From positions 1 through 64,000 of the forward strand of contig NZ_VSFC01000052.1 of assembly GCF_008084905.1 (NCBI RefSeq): DNA of 64,000 nucleotides, in the 5' to 3' direction. A program made the position numbers and the translations under genes. The DNA is from Xanthomarina maritima. Lineage in GTDB: Bacteria > Bacteroidota > Bacteroidia > Flavobacteriales > Flavobacteriaceae. A model generated the notes under the pieces. It searched no databases. It had not been told where the DNA came from and saw only the letters and a list, made by a program, of their open reading frames with translations. Below, one piece after another: positions 8,465 to 16,459 of this stretch. How positions within the stretch are numbered: position 1 is the stretch's first letter; each line of letters starts with the position of its first letter.

Positions 8465-9505
8465 ATGTCTGTAGCTAAAACTTTAACATCTTGGTATTCA
8501 ATAAATAAACGCCATTTGCCATGGAGAGAAACTAAAGATCCTTATAAAATATGGCTTTCTGAAATTATTTTACAACAAACACAAATTAAGCAAGGTTTGT
8601 CATATTATGAGGCGTTTACAGATAAATATCCAACTGTTTTTGATTTAGCAAATGCTACCGAAAGCGATGTGTTAAAATTATGGCAAGGTTTAGGGTATTA
8701 CTCTAGAGCTAGAAATTTGCATGCTACAGCTAAATATATAGTAAATAACTTAAATGGAAAGTTTCCTAATACCTATGAAAAATTATTAAAATTAAAAGGT
8801 ATTGGAGATTATACAGCTAGTGCCATAGCATCCATTTGTTTTAATGAACATACAGCTGTTTTAGACGGTAATGTGTATCGATTTTTATCCAGATATTACG
8901 GGATAGATACACCAATAAATACGTCAAAGGGTTTTAAAATATTTAAGGCTTTAGCTCAAGATATTTTAGATAAAGATAATCCTGCTGAACACAATCAAGC
9001 CATTATGGACTTTGGCTCTAGACAATGTTCACCTACAAATCCAGATTGCATGTTTTGTCTTTTTAATCAAACCTGTGTGGCTTTTAGAGAAGATAAAATT
9101 TTAAAACTTCCACAAAAAATAAAGGCCAAAAAGCCAGTAAACAAATATTTCAATTTTTTAGTTTTTGTTTCAGATTCTAGCAGTACGATTCTTGAAAAAC
9201 GTCAAGAAAATGGAATTTGGAAAAACCTCTATCAATTTCCTTTAATTGAAACTAAAAAAACGGCAAGTCTAAATACATTTCAATCAGCATTAAAAAATAA
9301 TAGCCTAACATCTAATTTAGATTTTAAAGTATCTTTATATAATGAAATAGAAATAGTTCATAAATTATCACATCAGCATTTACATACAAAATTCTGGATA
9401 ATTACAACAAAGAAACTTCCAGTACCTGGAATACCAATTAAAAATATTAAAGATTATGCTGTACCAGTATTAATTGAAAAATTTATTGAGGAATTTAATT
9501 TTTAA
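8465..9505 (+). CDS. mutY: A/G-specific adenine glycosylase MutY
   Basis: 346 residues. It removes adenine mispaired with 8-oxoguanine in base-excision repair. The sequence shows RHLPWRETKDPYKIWLSEIILQQTQ, a helix-hairpin-helix (LLKLKGIGDYTASAI) with the catalytic-Asp region (AVLDGNVYRFLSR), the iron-sulphur cluster signature C-x6-C-x2-C-x5-C (QCSPTNPDCMFCLFNQTC), and a C-terminal NUDIX-like domain (~215-346) that recognises 8-oxoG. It heads the mutY-ssb-gldE-gldD cluster, a gene order I recall from other gliding Flavobacteria. Confidence 0.95.
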   Translation: MSVAKTLTSWYSINKRHLPWRETKDPYKIWLSEIILQQTQIKQGLSYYEAFTDKYPTVFDLANATESDVLKLWQGLGYYSRARNLHATAKYIVNNLNGKFPNTYEKLLKLKGIGDYTASAIASICFNEHTAVLDGNVYRFLSRYYGIDTPINTSKGFKIFKALAQDILDKDNPAEHNQAIMDFGSRQCSPTNPDCMFCLFNQTCVAFREDKILKLPQKIKAKKPVNKYFNFLVFVSDSSSTILEKRQENGIWKNLYQFPLIETKKTASLNTFQSALKNNSLTSNLDFKVSLYNEIEIVHKLSHQHLHTKFWIITTKKLPVPGIPIKNIKDYAVPVLIEKFIEEFNF

Positions 9506-9565
9506 GGCTTAATTAATTTCACTCATTATTTTTTATTAAATTTAAAGAAATGAAAAGCAATTACG

Positions 9566-9573
9566 TAATTTTG
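9566..9573 (+). promoter_or_regulatory. Putative -7 box upstream of ssb
   Basis: TAATTTTG fits TAnnTTTG and lies 26 bases before the ssb start. The -33 region (TTTA at 9541-9544, spacing 21) is a weak match. It would allow ssb-gldE-gldD transcription independent of mutY. Confidence 0.6.
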
Positions 9574-9598
9574 CTGATTATTAACTTATAAACAAATT

Positions 9599-10042
9599 AT
9601 GTCTGGAACATTAAATAAAGTGATGTTAATTGGTCACTTAGGAGATGAAGTAAAAATGCACTATTTTGATGGTGGTAATTGTATTGGTCGGTTTCCGTTA
9701 GCTACAAATGAAACCTATACAAACAAACAAACAAATGAGCGCATAACTAATACCGAATGGCATAACATTGTTGTAAGGAATAAAGCTGCAGAGATTTGTG
9801 AAAAATATTTAACTAAAGGCGATAAAGTCTATATTGAAGGAAGAATAAAAACTAGAAAATGGCAAGATGATAGTGGAAATGATAGATATTCTACAGAAAT
9901 ACATTGTACAGATTTCACGTTTCTTTCTACTAAAAGTGAAAGTGGAAATAATCAATCAACAAATCAAGGAAGTCAAAAGCCAGTAGATCAGAATCATTCA
10001 AGCAATCAAATGGAAGAAGATAATGACGATCTTCCATTTTAA
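9599..10042 (+). CDS. ssb: Single-stranded DNA-binding protein
   Basis: 147 residues. An OB-fold domain (1-~110: SGTLNKVMLIGHLGDEVKM, WHNIVVRNKAAEICEKYLTKGDKVYIEGRIKTRKW) is followed by a flexible Gln/Asn-rich tail and the acidic tip EEDNDDLPF, which recruits replication and repair partners. Length and layout are normal for the family. It lies between mutY and gldE. Confidence 0.95.
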   Translation: MSGTLNKVMLIGHLGDEVKMHYFDGGNCIGRFPLATNETYTNKQTNERITNTEWHNIVVRNKAAEICEKYLTKGDKVYIEGRIKTRKWQDDSGNDRYSTEIHCTDFTFLSTKSESGNNQSTNQGSQKPVDQNHSSNQMEEDNDDLPF

Positions 10043-10073
10043 TTATATTATTGTTTAATTAAAGTTATAATCA

Positions 10074-11378
10074 TTGGATCCTGAACCCACGAGATTTTAT
10101 CCCTTATTATTGACAATTGATTTTTCAATTGTTTTTAGTTTTGTTTTGCTTATCTTACTGCTTTTATGCTCTGCACTTATTTCTGGAGCAGAAGTAGCTC
10201 TATTTTCTTTAAATAGAGCAGATTTAGAAGAGGGTATACAAGAAAACCCTAATACCTTTAAAATTATTTCAAAACTTTTAGAACGACCTAAAAAATTGTT
10301 GGCAACTATATTGGTCGCTAACAATTTCATAAATATTGCTATAGTTATTTTGTTTGCGTATTTAGGCGATTTTATATTTACTAGCATTACACAACCTCTT
10401 CTTAGATTTATAGTAGAAGTTGTGGTTATTACTTTTTTAATTTTACTTTTTGGAGAGATTTTACCAAAAATTTACGCCAGCAGAAACAAAGTAAAATTCT
10501 CTAATTTTATGGCTTATCCTTTAAGAGTTTTAGATGTTGTTTTTTCGCCTATAAGTCTGCCGATGAGAAGCATTACTTTAACCATACATAGTAGATTAGG
10601 AAAACAAAAATCTAATTTAAGTGTAGATCAATTATCTCAAGCATTAGAATTAACAAGTGAGCACGATACCACCAAAGAAGAACAAAAAATACTTCAAGGA
10701 ATCGTATCTTTTGGCAATACAGATACCAAACAGGTAATGCGTCCAAGAATAGATATTTTTGCTTTAAATATTAATCAGAAATATCTTGAGATTATTCCTG
10801 ATATTATTAGTCATGGATATTCCAGAATTCCTGTGTTTGAAGATAATATCGATAAAATTAAAGGAATACTTTATGTAAAAGATTTATTGCCATATATAGA
10901 TAGAAAGCAATTTGATTGGACAACTCTTTTAAGAGAACCGTTTTTTGTACCAGAAAATAAAAAACTAGATGATTTAATGGCAGAATTCCAAGACAAAAAA
11001 GTCCATCTGGCTGTAGTTGTTGATGAATATGGAGGTACATCAGGTTTGATTTCATTAGAAGATATTATTGAAGAAATTGTTGGAGATATTAGCGATGAAT
11101 ATGATGATGAAGATTTAGTCTATTCAAAACTTGACGATAATAATTATGTTTTTGAAGGAAAAACTGCTTTAAAAGATTTTTATAAAATAATAAAGCTTGA
11201 AACCGATACGCTATTTGAAGACACAAAAGGAGAAGCCGAAACCCTAGCTGGTTTTGTTTTAGAGATTTCAGGAAGTTTCCCAAAAATGGGAAGTAAAATA
11301 AATTTCGAAAATTACGTTTTTACTATTGAAGCGTTGGATAAAAAACGTATTAAGCGTGTAAAAGTAACCTTACCTTAA
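10074..11378 (+). CDS. gldE: Gliding motility-associated protein GldE
   Basis: 434 residues. A DUF21/CNNM-type membrane domain with several hydrophobic segments (~20-190, including ALISGAEVALFSLNRADLEE) is followed by a CBS pair (~200-340; VMRPRIDIFALN, YSRIPVFEDNIDKIKGILYVKDLL, HLAVVVDEYGGTSGLISLEDIIEEIVGDI) and a CorC/HlyC-type C-terminal domain. GldE supports GldD function in F. johnsoniae gliding. The start is a TTG codon: the N-terminus MDPEPTR is typical of the family and no in-frame ATG precedes the first membrane segment. The gene ends one base before gldD begins, so the two are cotranscribed. Confidence 0.93.
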   Translation: MDPEPTRFYPLLLTIDFSIVFSFVLLILLLLCSALISGAEVALFSLNRADLEEGIQENPNTFKIISKLLERPKKLLATILVANNFINIAIVILFAYLGDFIFTSITQPLLRFIVEVVVITFLILLFGEILPKIYASRNKVKFSNFMAYPLRVLDVVFSPISLPMRSITLTIHSRLGKQKSNLSVDQLSQALELTSEHDTTKEEQKILQGIVSFGNTDTKQVMRPRIDIFALNINQKYLEIIPDIISHGYSRIPVFEDNIDKIKGILYVKDLLPYIDRKQFDWTTLLREPFFVPENKKLDDLMAEFQDKKVHLAVVVDEYGGTSGLISLEDIIEEIVGDISDEYDDEDLVYSKLDDNNYVFEGKTALKDFYKIIKLETDTLFEDTKGEAETLAGFVLEISGSFPKMGSKINFENYVFTIEALDKKRIKRVKVTLP

Positions 11379-11963
11379 ATGATGAAAAACAGTCTTTTAG
11401 TTTTATTAATACTTGTAATTTGCATGGCCTGTGGTCAAGATCCTGTTCCAAAACCCAATGCACATTTAAGATTAGAATATCCAGAAGCTAATTATCAAAA
11501 ACTTCAATTAGATCTTCCTTTTAATTTAGAAAAAAATCTAATAGCTACCAACGTAGAAACAAAACCGTTGCAAGGTGAAACAAAGAGCTATGGGGTGACT
11601 TTGCAATACCCTAGCATTAAAGGCGCTATTTATCTTACCTATAAAAGTATCGATAATAAGGAAGAAAACTTAATGGCTTTTTTACGCGATGCTCAAAAAT
11701 TTACACAAGAACACACAAAAAAAGCCGATGAAATTATAGAACAAGTTTACGAAAATAATGAACGACGCGTCTATGGCATGATATACGAAGTTGGTGGTAA
11801 TGCAGCTTCGCAATCTCAGTTTTATGTAACAGATAGTACCAATCATTTTTTAACAGGCTCGCTCTATTTTTACGCCAAACCTAATTACGACTCTATTTAT
11901 CCAGCTGCTAAATATTTAGAAAAAGATATTAAACATATTATGGAAACAGTTTCTTGGAAATAG
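11379..11963 (+). CDS. gldD: Gliding motility lipoprotein GldD
   Basis: 194 residues with a lipoprotein signal (LLVLLILVICMAC, acylated Cys at about residue 18) followed by a soluble domain containing PNAHLRLEYPEANY and YLEKDIKHIMETVSW. GldD is an essential gliding lipoprotein in F. johnsoniae, where it is required for T9SS-linked motility. The gene abuts gldE with no gap. No terminator is obvious; a REP-like repeat follows within 15 bases. Confidence 0.93.
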   Translation: MMKNSLLVLLILVICMACGQDPVPKPNAHLRLEYPEANYQKLQLDLPFNLEKNLIATNVETKPLQGETKSYGVTLQYPSIKGAIYLTYKSIDNKEENLMAFLRDAQKFTQEHTKKADEIIEQVYENNERRVYGMIYEVGGNAASQSQFYVTDSTNHFLTGSLYFYAKPNYDSIYPAAKYLEKDIKHIMETVSWK

Positions 11964-11973
11964 AATATTATTT

Positions 11974-12000
11974 GTCATTCCGAACGGAGTGAGGAATCTC
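11974..12000. repeat. REP-like palindromic repeat downstream of gldD
   Basis: GTCATTCCGAACGGAGTGAG followed by GAATCTC. It has the centre CCGAACGGAG and the GTCATTCC...GGAATC ends of a repeat family I recognise as common in Flavobacteriaceae intergenic DNA. Confidence 0.7.
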
Positions 12001-12046
12001 TTTCTTTTAAAACAATTCAATCAAAATTCTCAAAAAACTCAATTAA

Positions 12047-12114
12047 TTACGGAAAATCCGTAACGTCAAGTATGTATTTCATCGAAAAACAGCAAAAATA
12101 CGTAACGTTACGTA
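12047..12114. promoter_or_regulatory. Paired palindromes upstream of the first metalloprotease gene
   Basis: Two palindromes: TTACGGA-AAA-TCCGTAA (12047-12063) and a perfect 16-mer TACGTAACGTTACGTA (12099-12114). The same pair, with 1-2 changes, precedes the second metalloprotease gene at 14517-14584, and the following ~60 bases are also conserved. They look like binding sites of a dimeric regulator. The bound protein is unknown. Confidence 0.65.
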
Positions 12115-12176
12115 CATGATATTTTAAATTTAACCTTTAGGTTTATGGCATGTTAACCTAAAAATTATTTATTATG

Positions 12177-12211
12177 ATCAAAAATCAAAAATCAAAAATC
12201 AAAAATCAAAA
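12177..12211 (+). repeat. Five perfect 7-nt repeats (ATCAAAA) just after an ATG
   Basis: ATCAAAA is repeated five times directly after ATG 12174-12176. With five units this ATG reads 14 codons and stops at TAA 12216. The downstream frame, read back through the same repeats, gives a Lys-rich n-region and a hydrophobic lipoprotein signal. Six or three units would place the ATG in that frame. This is the layout of a slipped-strand phase-variation tract. Confidence 0.85.
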
Positions 12212-12259
12212 AGCGTAAAGCTAAGGCGGTTTTTATCTAAAAGTTTTATCTTACTTTTA

Positions 12260-13915
12260 ATGATAGGTTTTTTTAGTTGTCAGAAAGAAGACGACACAAT
12301 ATCAGAATCAACTACAAATAACATTAGTATAAAAGAATACACTTTTGATGAATTAAATAGTAATACAACTTTTAGTAAAACATATAAAAAAGTAGTAAAA
12401 GCTATAAAGAAAAAAAATTTGAATGGAAGCAGAAGTCTAGACGATAATGATTTTGAAATAGATTCTACAATTATTAAAGAGATAAAAATTGGTAATATTA
12501 CGTCATATACTTTTTTAGCTTATTTAGACAACCAAGAACCTAATAGTTTTAACAATATAGTTATTCAAATAGATAGTCTTGAAAACGAGAGGGCTTTATT
12601 AATAACATACTTTCCGGAGTCTTCAATGGAATATATTGTAGACCATAATTCTTTTACATTCCAAGGAACAAGTATGGCTGAGATAGTAAATATTGACTCT
12701 ACTGCTTTTGTTAATAGAGATATGGATATAGGCTGTTTCGTAACTTGGTATTGTAATTGGGGTGGTTCAATACATTTAGCTGGAGATAATTGCACAGAAA
12801 GTTATATGTTTTCCGAGACCACTTGCAACTTAGGAGGTGGTGGATCTGGTGGTGGAGGTGGAGCAGGAGGCTCTGGTTCTCCAAATAATCCAGACCCAAT
12901 AAACACTGCTCCAACATACACTATTCCATACGAGCAAAACTTAATAGAATGTTTGGGCTTGAACTCTGTAGAAAATGCTAATTTGGTTGTAAGTAATTGG
13001 ATAAATAATCCAGATAATTTTATGCAAATGAGGGAAGCAAGTATATATTTGATTGGAGAAAATTGTATTGCAGATGCGCAAGCTTTTACAATAGAGGCTA
13101 TTGAAACTACAATTGAAGGTGGAGAAGTTGATTTTGAAAATGAAGTTATACTAGATGAGACCTTCAAAGACTCAGAAACTCAATGCATCCATAATCTATT
13201 AAAATCAAATTCTGAATTTTATAATAACATGCTTTCTAATTTCAGTTCAGAAGATGCTAGAGGTGTTTTAGTTTTAAAAATTGGATCTACTTTAAATGGT
13301 GATTGGGGAACTACTCTTGGCTCATATAATAACTATAATGAGTTTATTATTACTACAAATAGTAATATTGAAAATTCAAGTAACTTAAAAAGAATGGTGA
13401 CTCTTTCGCATGAATTAATTCATGCATACATGTTTTCTTCTTTAGAAAATTGGGGACTGATAGATTATAGTCCTGAAGGAGAACCTATTTTAAATTTAGT
13501 ATGTCTGAATGGTATAAATTATAATGATTTAAACTTAAACACTTTAGATGAAAAAGATAGGTTTGTAGCGCTTATGTGTGCATTTAATCAAAATACTCCA
13601 TTAAATGAACAATGGACCCATGATTTGTTTAACATCTGGTCTTTTGATACAAATACTTACAGAGAATCATTAGAAGATTTACTTATTAATGCACATGATT
13701 GGAATGGTGAAAATTCAGCTTTTAAAAACGAAGCAATAAGCTTATTTGGTACAACCAATTGGATTGAAAACGTTGCTGAAGCAATTTCATGGATTGGGCT
13801 AGAAAACACTCAAGAATATACTAATTATATAAACTCAATTGTAAATCCTGTAAAATTATTGTATATTTTAAATATTAGAAATAAAATTCAATCAGCAAAA
13901 TCAAACTGTTTATGA
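12260..13915 (+). CDS. Surface lipoprotein metalloprotease, probably phase-OFF
   Basis: The ORF from ATG 12260 has 551 residues, but this ATG is inside the signal peptide. The frame is open further upstream through KLRRFLSKSF-ILLL-MIGFFSC, and the natural start is most likely ATG 12174, out of frame by one 7-nt repeat. After the lipobox Cys (residue 7) comes QKEDD, which resembles the lipoprotein export signal for surface display described in Capnocytophaga. Then follow a conserved N-terminal domain (~20-140), a Cys-rich segment (~155-190), a Gly/Ser linker (~192-210), a helical pre-domain and a zincin-like domain with H384-E-L-I-H388. The third zinc ligand is not identified; WTHDLF is a candidate. 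Its stop overlaps the next gene by ATGA. Protease activity is inferred from HExxH only. Confidence 0.75.
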   Translation: MIGFFSCQKEDDTISESTTNNISIKEYTFDELNSNTTFSKTYKKVVKAIKKKNLNGSRSLDDNDFEIDSTIIKEIKIGNITSYTFLAYLDNQEPNSFNNIVIQIDSLENERALLITYFPESSMEYIVDHNSFTFQGTSMAEIVNIDSTAFVNRDMDIGCFVTWYCNWGGSIHLAGDNCTESYMFSETTCNLGGGGSGGGGGAGGSGSPNNPDPINTAPTYTIPYEQNLIECLGLNSVENANLVVSNWINNPDNFMQMREASIYLIGENCIADAQAFTIEAIETTIEGGEVDFENEVILDETFKDSETQCIHNLLKSNSEFYNNMLSNFSSEDARGVLVLKIGSTLNGDWGTTLGSYNNYNEFIITTNSNIENSSNLKRMVTLSHELIHAYMFSSLENWGLIDYSPEGEPILNLVCLNGINYNDLNLNTLDEKDRFVALMCAFNQNTPLNEQWTHDLFNIWSFDTNTYRESLEDLLINAHDWNGENSAFKNEAISLFGTTNWIENVAEAISWIGLENTQEYTNYINSIVNPVKLLYILNIRNKIQSAKSNCL

Positions 13916-14394
13916 AAAATGTATTAGTTTTATTATGCTTAATTATATCATGTCACTCTTTCTCACAGGAAATAAATTATGACATATATATATTACTTGA
14001 AAAAAATTCTGATTTTGAAGTTATTGAATCTAAAAATGATACATTATTGTTTCAAATGTTTATTCTTAAAAACCAAATTAATTCTGTAGACAAAAATTAC
14101 ATCATAAAAAAAGATGGTAAATTATCTACAAATATTAAGATTCAAAGTGGCAACACTAATAGTTCCATATTTCTGATTTATGAAAATATGAAAAAGCAAA
14201 ATAACCCATTGTTAAAAGAGTTAAAGGAACTTAATAATGTTATTTCTTATCCTAGTGATTTTGACCATGCTGATTTAGATAATATTTATGACCTATTGAA
14301 AAATTCAAATCAAATCTTTGTTATTGAGTTTAGCGATAATTTTGGTTACTCAGTGGTAAAAAAAGTGAGATTAAAACAATTTGAACCTTTATAG
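13912..14394 (+). CDS. Exported partner of the first metalloprotease (candidate inhibitor/immunity)
   Basis: 160 residues with a type I signal peptide (MKNVLVLLCLIISCHSFSQ) and no recognised domain. It is translationally coupled to the protease gene through a 4-base ATGA overlap. It is not clearly similar to the three other partner proteins of this island, just as the tail of the first protease differs from the others. An inhibitor or immunity role is inferred from the toxin-immunity-like arrangement only. A hairpin terminator follows. Confidence 0.7.
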   Translation: MKNVLVLLCLIISCHSFSQEINYDIYILLEKNSDFEVIESKNDTLLFQMFILKNQINSVDKNYIIKKDGKLSTNIKIQSGNTNSSIFLIYENMKKQNNPLLKELKELNNVISYPSDFDHADLDNIYDLLKNSNQIFVIEFSDNFGYSVVKKVRLKQFEPL

Positions 14395-14420
14395 TTGTTA
14401 ATTGCTTAATACTTAAAAAA

Positions 14421-14454
14421 AAAGCATCTCATTCAATTTAGAATGAGATGCTTT
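14421..14454 (+). terminator. Hairpin terminator after the first unit
   Basis: A 14-bp stem AAAGCATCTCATTC / GAATGAGATGCTTT with a 6-nt loop. Only three T follow directly, but an A-rich stretch precedes it. It separates unit 1 from the promoter region of unit 2. Confidence 0.8.
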
Positions 14455-14516
14455 CTCAAACAAGAGGAGGATTCTTTTTTGTTTACACCATATTGTTTTT
14501 ATCATAAACATCAATT

Positions 14517-14584
14517 TTACGGAAAAACCGTAACTCCAACCATGCATTTCATCGAAAAGTAGGAAAAATACGTAATGTTACGTA
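14517..14584. promoter_or_regulatory. Paired palindromes upstream of the second metalloprotease gene
   Basis: TTACGG-AAAAA-CCGTAA (14517-14533) and TACGTAATGTTACGTA (14569-14584) match the pair at 12047-12114 in order and spacing. The stretch 14585-14644 (ATTTTAAATTTAAC, TTTAGGTTTATG) is also nearly identical to the first copy, so a common regulator and promoter are likely. Confidence 0.65.
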
Positions 14585-14644
14585 TAAGATATTTTAAATT
14601 TAACTTTTAGGTTTATGCCATATAAACTTAAAATATTTATTATG

Positions 14645-14679
14645 ATCAAAATTCAAAATTCAAAATTCAAAATTCAAAA
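14645..14679 (+). repeat. Five 7-nt repeats (ATCAAAA then 4x TTCAAAA) after an ATG
   Basis: One ATCAAAA followed by four TTCAAAA directly after ATG 14642-14644. The tract has the same length and register as the one at 12177, but most units carry a different base, so the units within each tract resemble each other more than those of the other tract. The ATG again gives a 14-codon ORF ending in TAA and is out of frame with the lipoprotein signal. Confidence 0.85.
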
Positions 14680-14718
14680 AGCGTAAAGCTAAGGCGTTTT
14701 TTATCTAACATTTCAATC

Positions 14719-16458
14719 TTGGTAATATTGTTTGGAGTATTTAGCTGTCAGAAAGAAGACGATGTACATATAGAATCTTATAACGAAGATTTAAGTATCA
14801 AAGAATATACGTTTGAAGAGTTAAATAACAATAATGAGTTTAACACTTCTTTTAGTAAAGTTATTGATGGATTAAAGAAAAACGGTTTTGTACATGGAAG
14901 AAGTGACGGAAATAATAACTTTGAAATAGATTCTACTGTTATCAAAGAAATACAAAAAGGCAATACTACGTCGTACACATTCTTTGCTATTCTTGAGAAT
15001 CAAGAGCCAAATAGTTTCAATAATGTAGTAATTCAAGTAGATAGTATTAATAGTACAAAAGCTTTATTAATAACCTATTTTCCTGAAGCTCCAATGGAAT
15101 ATATAGAAGGTCACGATTCTTTTTCATTTCAAGGAACCTACACCACAGAAGAAATTGATTTTAATTTAACTTCGACCCAAAATAGAGATATGGATAATTG
15201 TACTACTGTTTATTATTGTACTTGGGGTGGGACAGTTCATTATGCTGGAGAAAATTGTACAGCAGGTTATATTTATTCTATTACATCATGTAGTAGCGGT
15301 TCTGGAGGTGGAGGTTCTGGTGGTTCTGGTAGTGGTTCTCCAAATGATCCAGATCCAGTTTATACTGCACCAGTTATAATTCCTTATAAGCAACATGTCA
15401 TAGAGTGTTTGCAATTAAACCAAGTAGAAAATACTAATTTAACAATTAGCAATTGGATATATAACTCAGATAATTTCTTTCAAGTAAGAAAAATGAGTAC
15501 GTTTTTAAGCAATAAAAATTGTAGTGAAAAAGCCCAAGCATTTGTAATAGCCTCTATAGAAGCTATAATAAATGGTGATATAGATGAGTTTAATGAAGAT
15601 TTCTATACTTGGGGAGTAACAAAAGATGATACATTTGTTGACTCTGAATTAGATTGTATTTACGAAAAATTAAAAGGAGGAAATTTGGGTAATAATTTCT
15701 TTAAGGATATGTTATTCGAATTCGACCAATTAACACCTTTAAAATTCTCAATTGGACCAACACCTAATAGTGACTATGCTTTTACAAAAGGAGAAACAAC
15801 AACTATTTTTGGGCAAACCCATGCATCATATGAGATTATTTCTTCAGCAAATGCAGAATCAGCATCCAACCTAGATAAAATGGTTACTTTGTCTCATGAG
15901 TTGATGCATGCTTTTATGTTTAAGTCTTTAGAAGATTGGGGTATTATTTCTTTTGATAACATTGGAAGACCATATCTAATCGAAACTTATGATGATATGT
16001 GCCAAGACGATAATCTGGATGAAGAAATAAATATTAATCTATTATCTATGAAGGATAGATGGGTGTTTTTAATTTGTGAAATTTTGGAAAATAGTGATGA
16101 TCCTAATAATAACCAAGAATGGACACATTCTTTATTTAATAGTCCAGTTTTTGCCATTGAAACATACAGAGAAAAATTAGAACAATTACTACTTAATAAC
16201 CATGATTGGGATGGTATGCCAACAAGTACTAAATCTACTATGATTTTATTGTTTGGAGATTTCAATTGGAAACAAAAAGTGGCAGAATACATGAGTTGGT
16301 CTGGGTTAGAAGATACACCAGAATTTGATACTTGGCTAGAAACCCAAGGGTCTTTCATTCCTGTAGGTTCTACATATACAAGTAATCGTGATTTTTTTGA
16401 TAATGGAGTTATTGGTTATTGGATTCAAAATTATAATGTTCAAGTTAACTGCAATTAA
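14719..16458 (+). CDS. Second surface lipoprotein metalloprotease, probably phase-OFF
   Basis: 579 residues from the first possible in-frame start (TTG 14719), which lies inside the signal peptide; the frame is open upstream through KLRRFLSNIS. The natural start is probably ATG 14642, out of frame at the present repeat number. It shares with the 12260 gene the CQKED start after the lipobox, the N-terminal domain, the Cys-rich segment, a Gly/Ser linker, the helical pre-domain and HExxH (H393-E-L-M-H397). The C-terminus has WTHSLFNS, then WKQKVAEYMSWSGLE, then a divergent tail ending NCN. The next gene starts one base after the stop. A surface zinc protease or toxin is inferred; substrate unknown. 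Confidence 0.75.
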   Translation: MVILFGVFSCQKEDDVHIESYNEDLSIKEYTFEELNNNNEFNTSFSKVIDGLKKNGFVHGRSDGNNNFEIDSTVIKEIQKGNTTSYTFFAILENQEPNSFNNVVIQVDSINSTKALLITYFPEAPMEYIEGHDSFSFQGTYTTEEIDFNLTSTQNRDMDNCTTVYYCTWGGTVHYAGENCTAGYIYSITSCSSGSGGGGSGGSGSGSPNDPDPVYTAPVIIPYKQHVIECLQLNQVENTNLTISNWIYNSDNFFQVRKMSTFLSNKNCSEKAQAFVIASIEAIINGDIDEFNEDFYTWGVTKDDTFVDSELDCIYEKLKGGNLGNNFFKDMLFEFDQLTPLKFSIGPTPNSDYAFTKGETTTIFGQTHASYEIISSANAESASNLDKMVTLSHELMHAFMFKSLEDWGIISFDNIGRPYLIETYDDMCQDDNLDEEININLLSMKDRWVFLICEILENSDDPNNNQEWTHSLFNSPVFAIETYREKLEQLLLNNHDWDGMPTSTKSTMILLFGDFNWKQKVAEYMSWSGLEDTPEFDTWLETQGSFIPVGSTYTSNRDFFDNGVIGYWIQNYNVQVNCN

Positions 16459-16459
16459 T

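Noticed and set aside
12145-12162. Upstream ATGs (12145, 12150) as possible starts of the first metalloprotease
   Set aside because: Each meets a stop within four codons and neither is in the frame of the gene.
13409-13424. Assignment of the metalloproteases to a known peptidase family from HELIH
   Set aside because: HExxH alone is not family-specific and I could not see a certain third zinc ligand or family signature.
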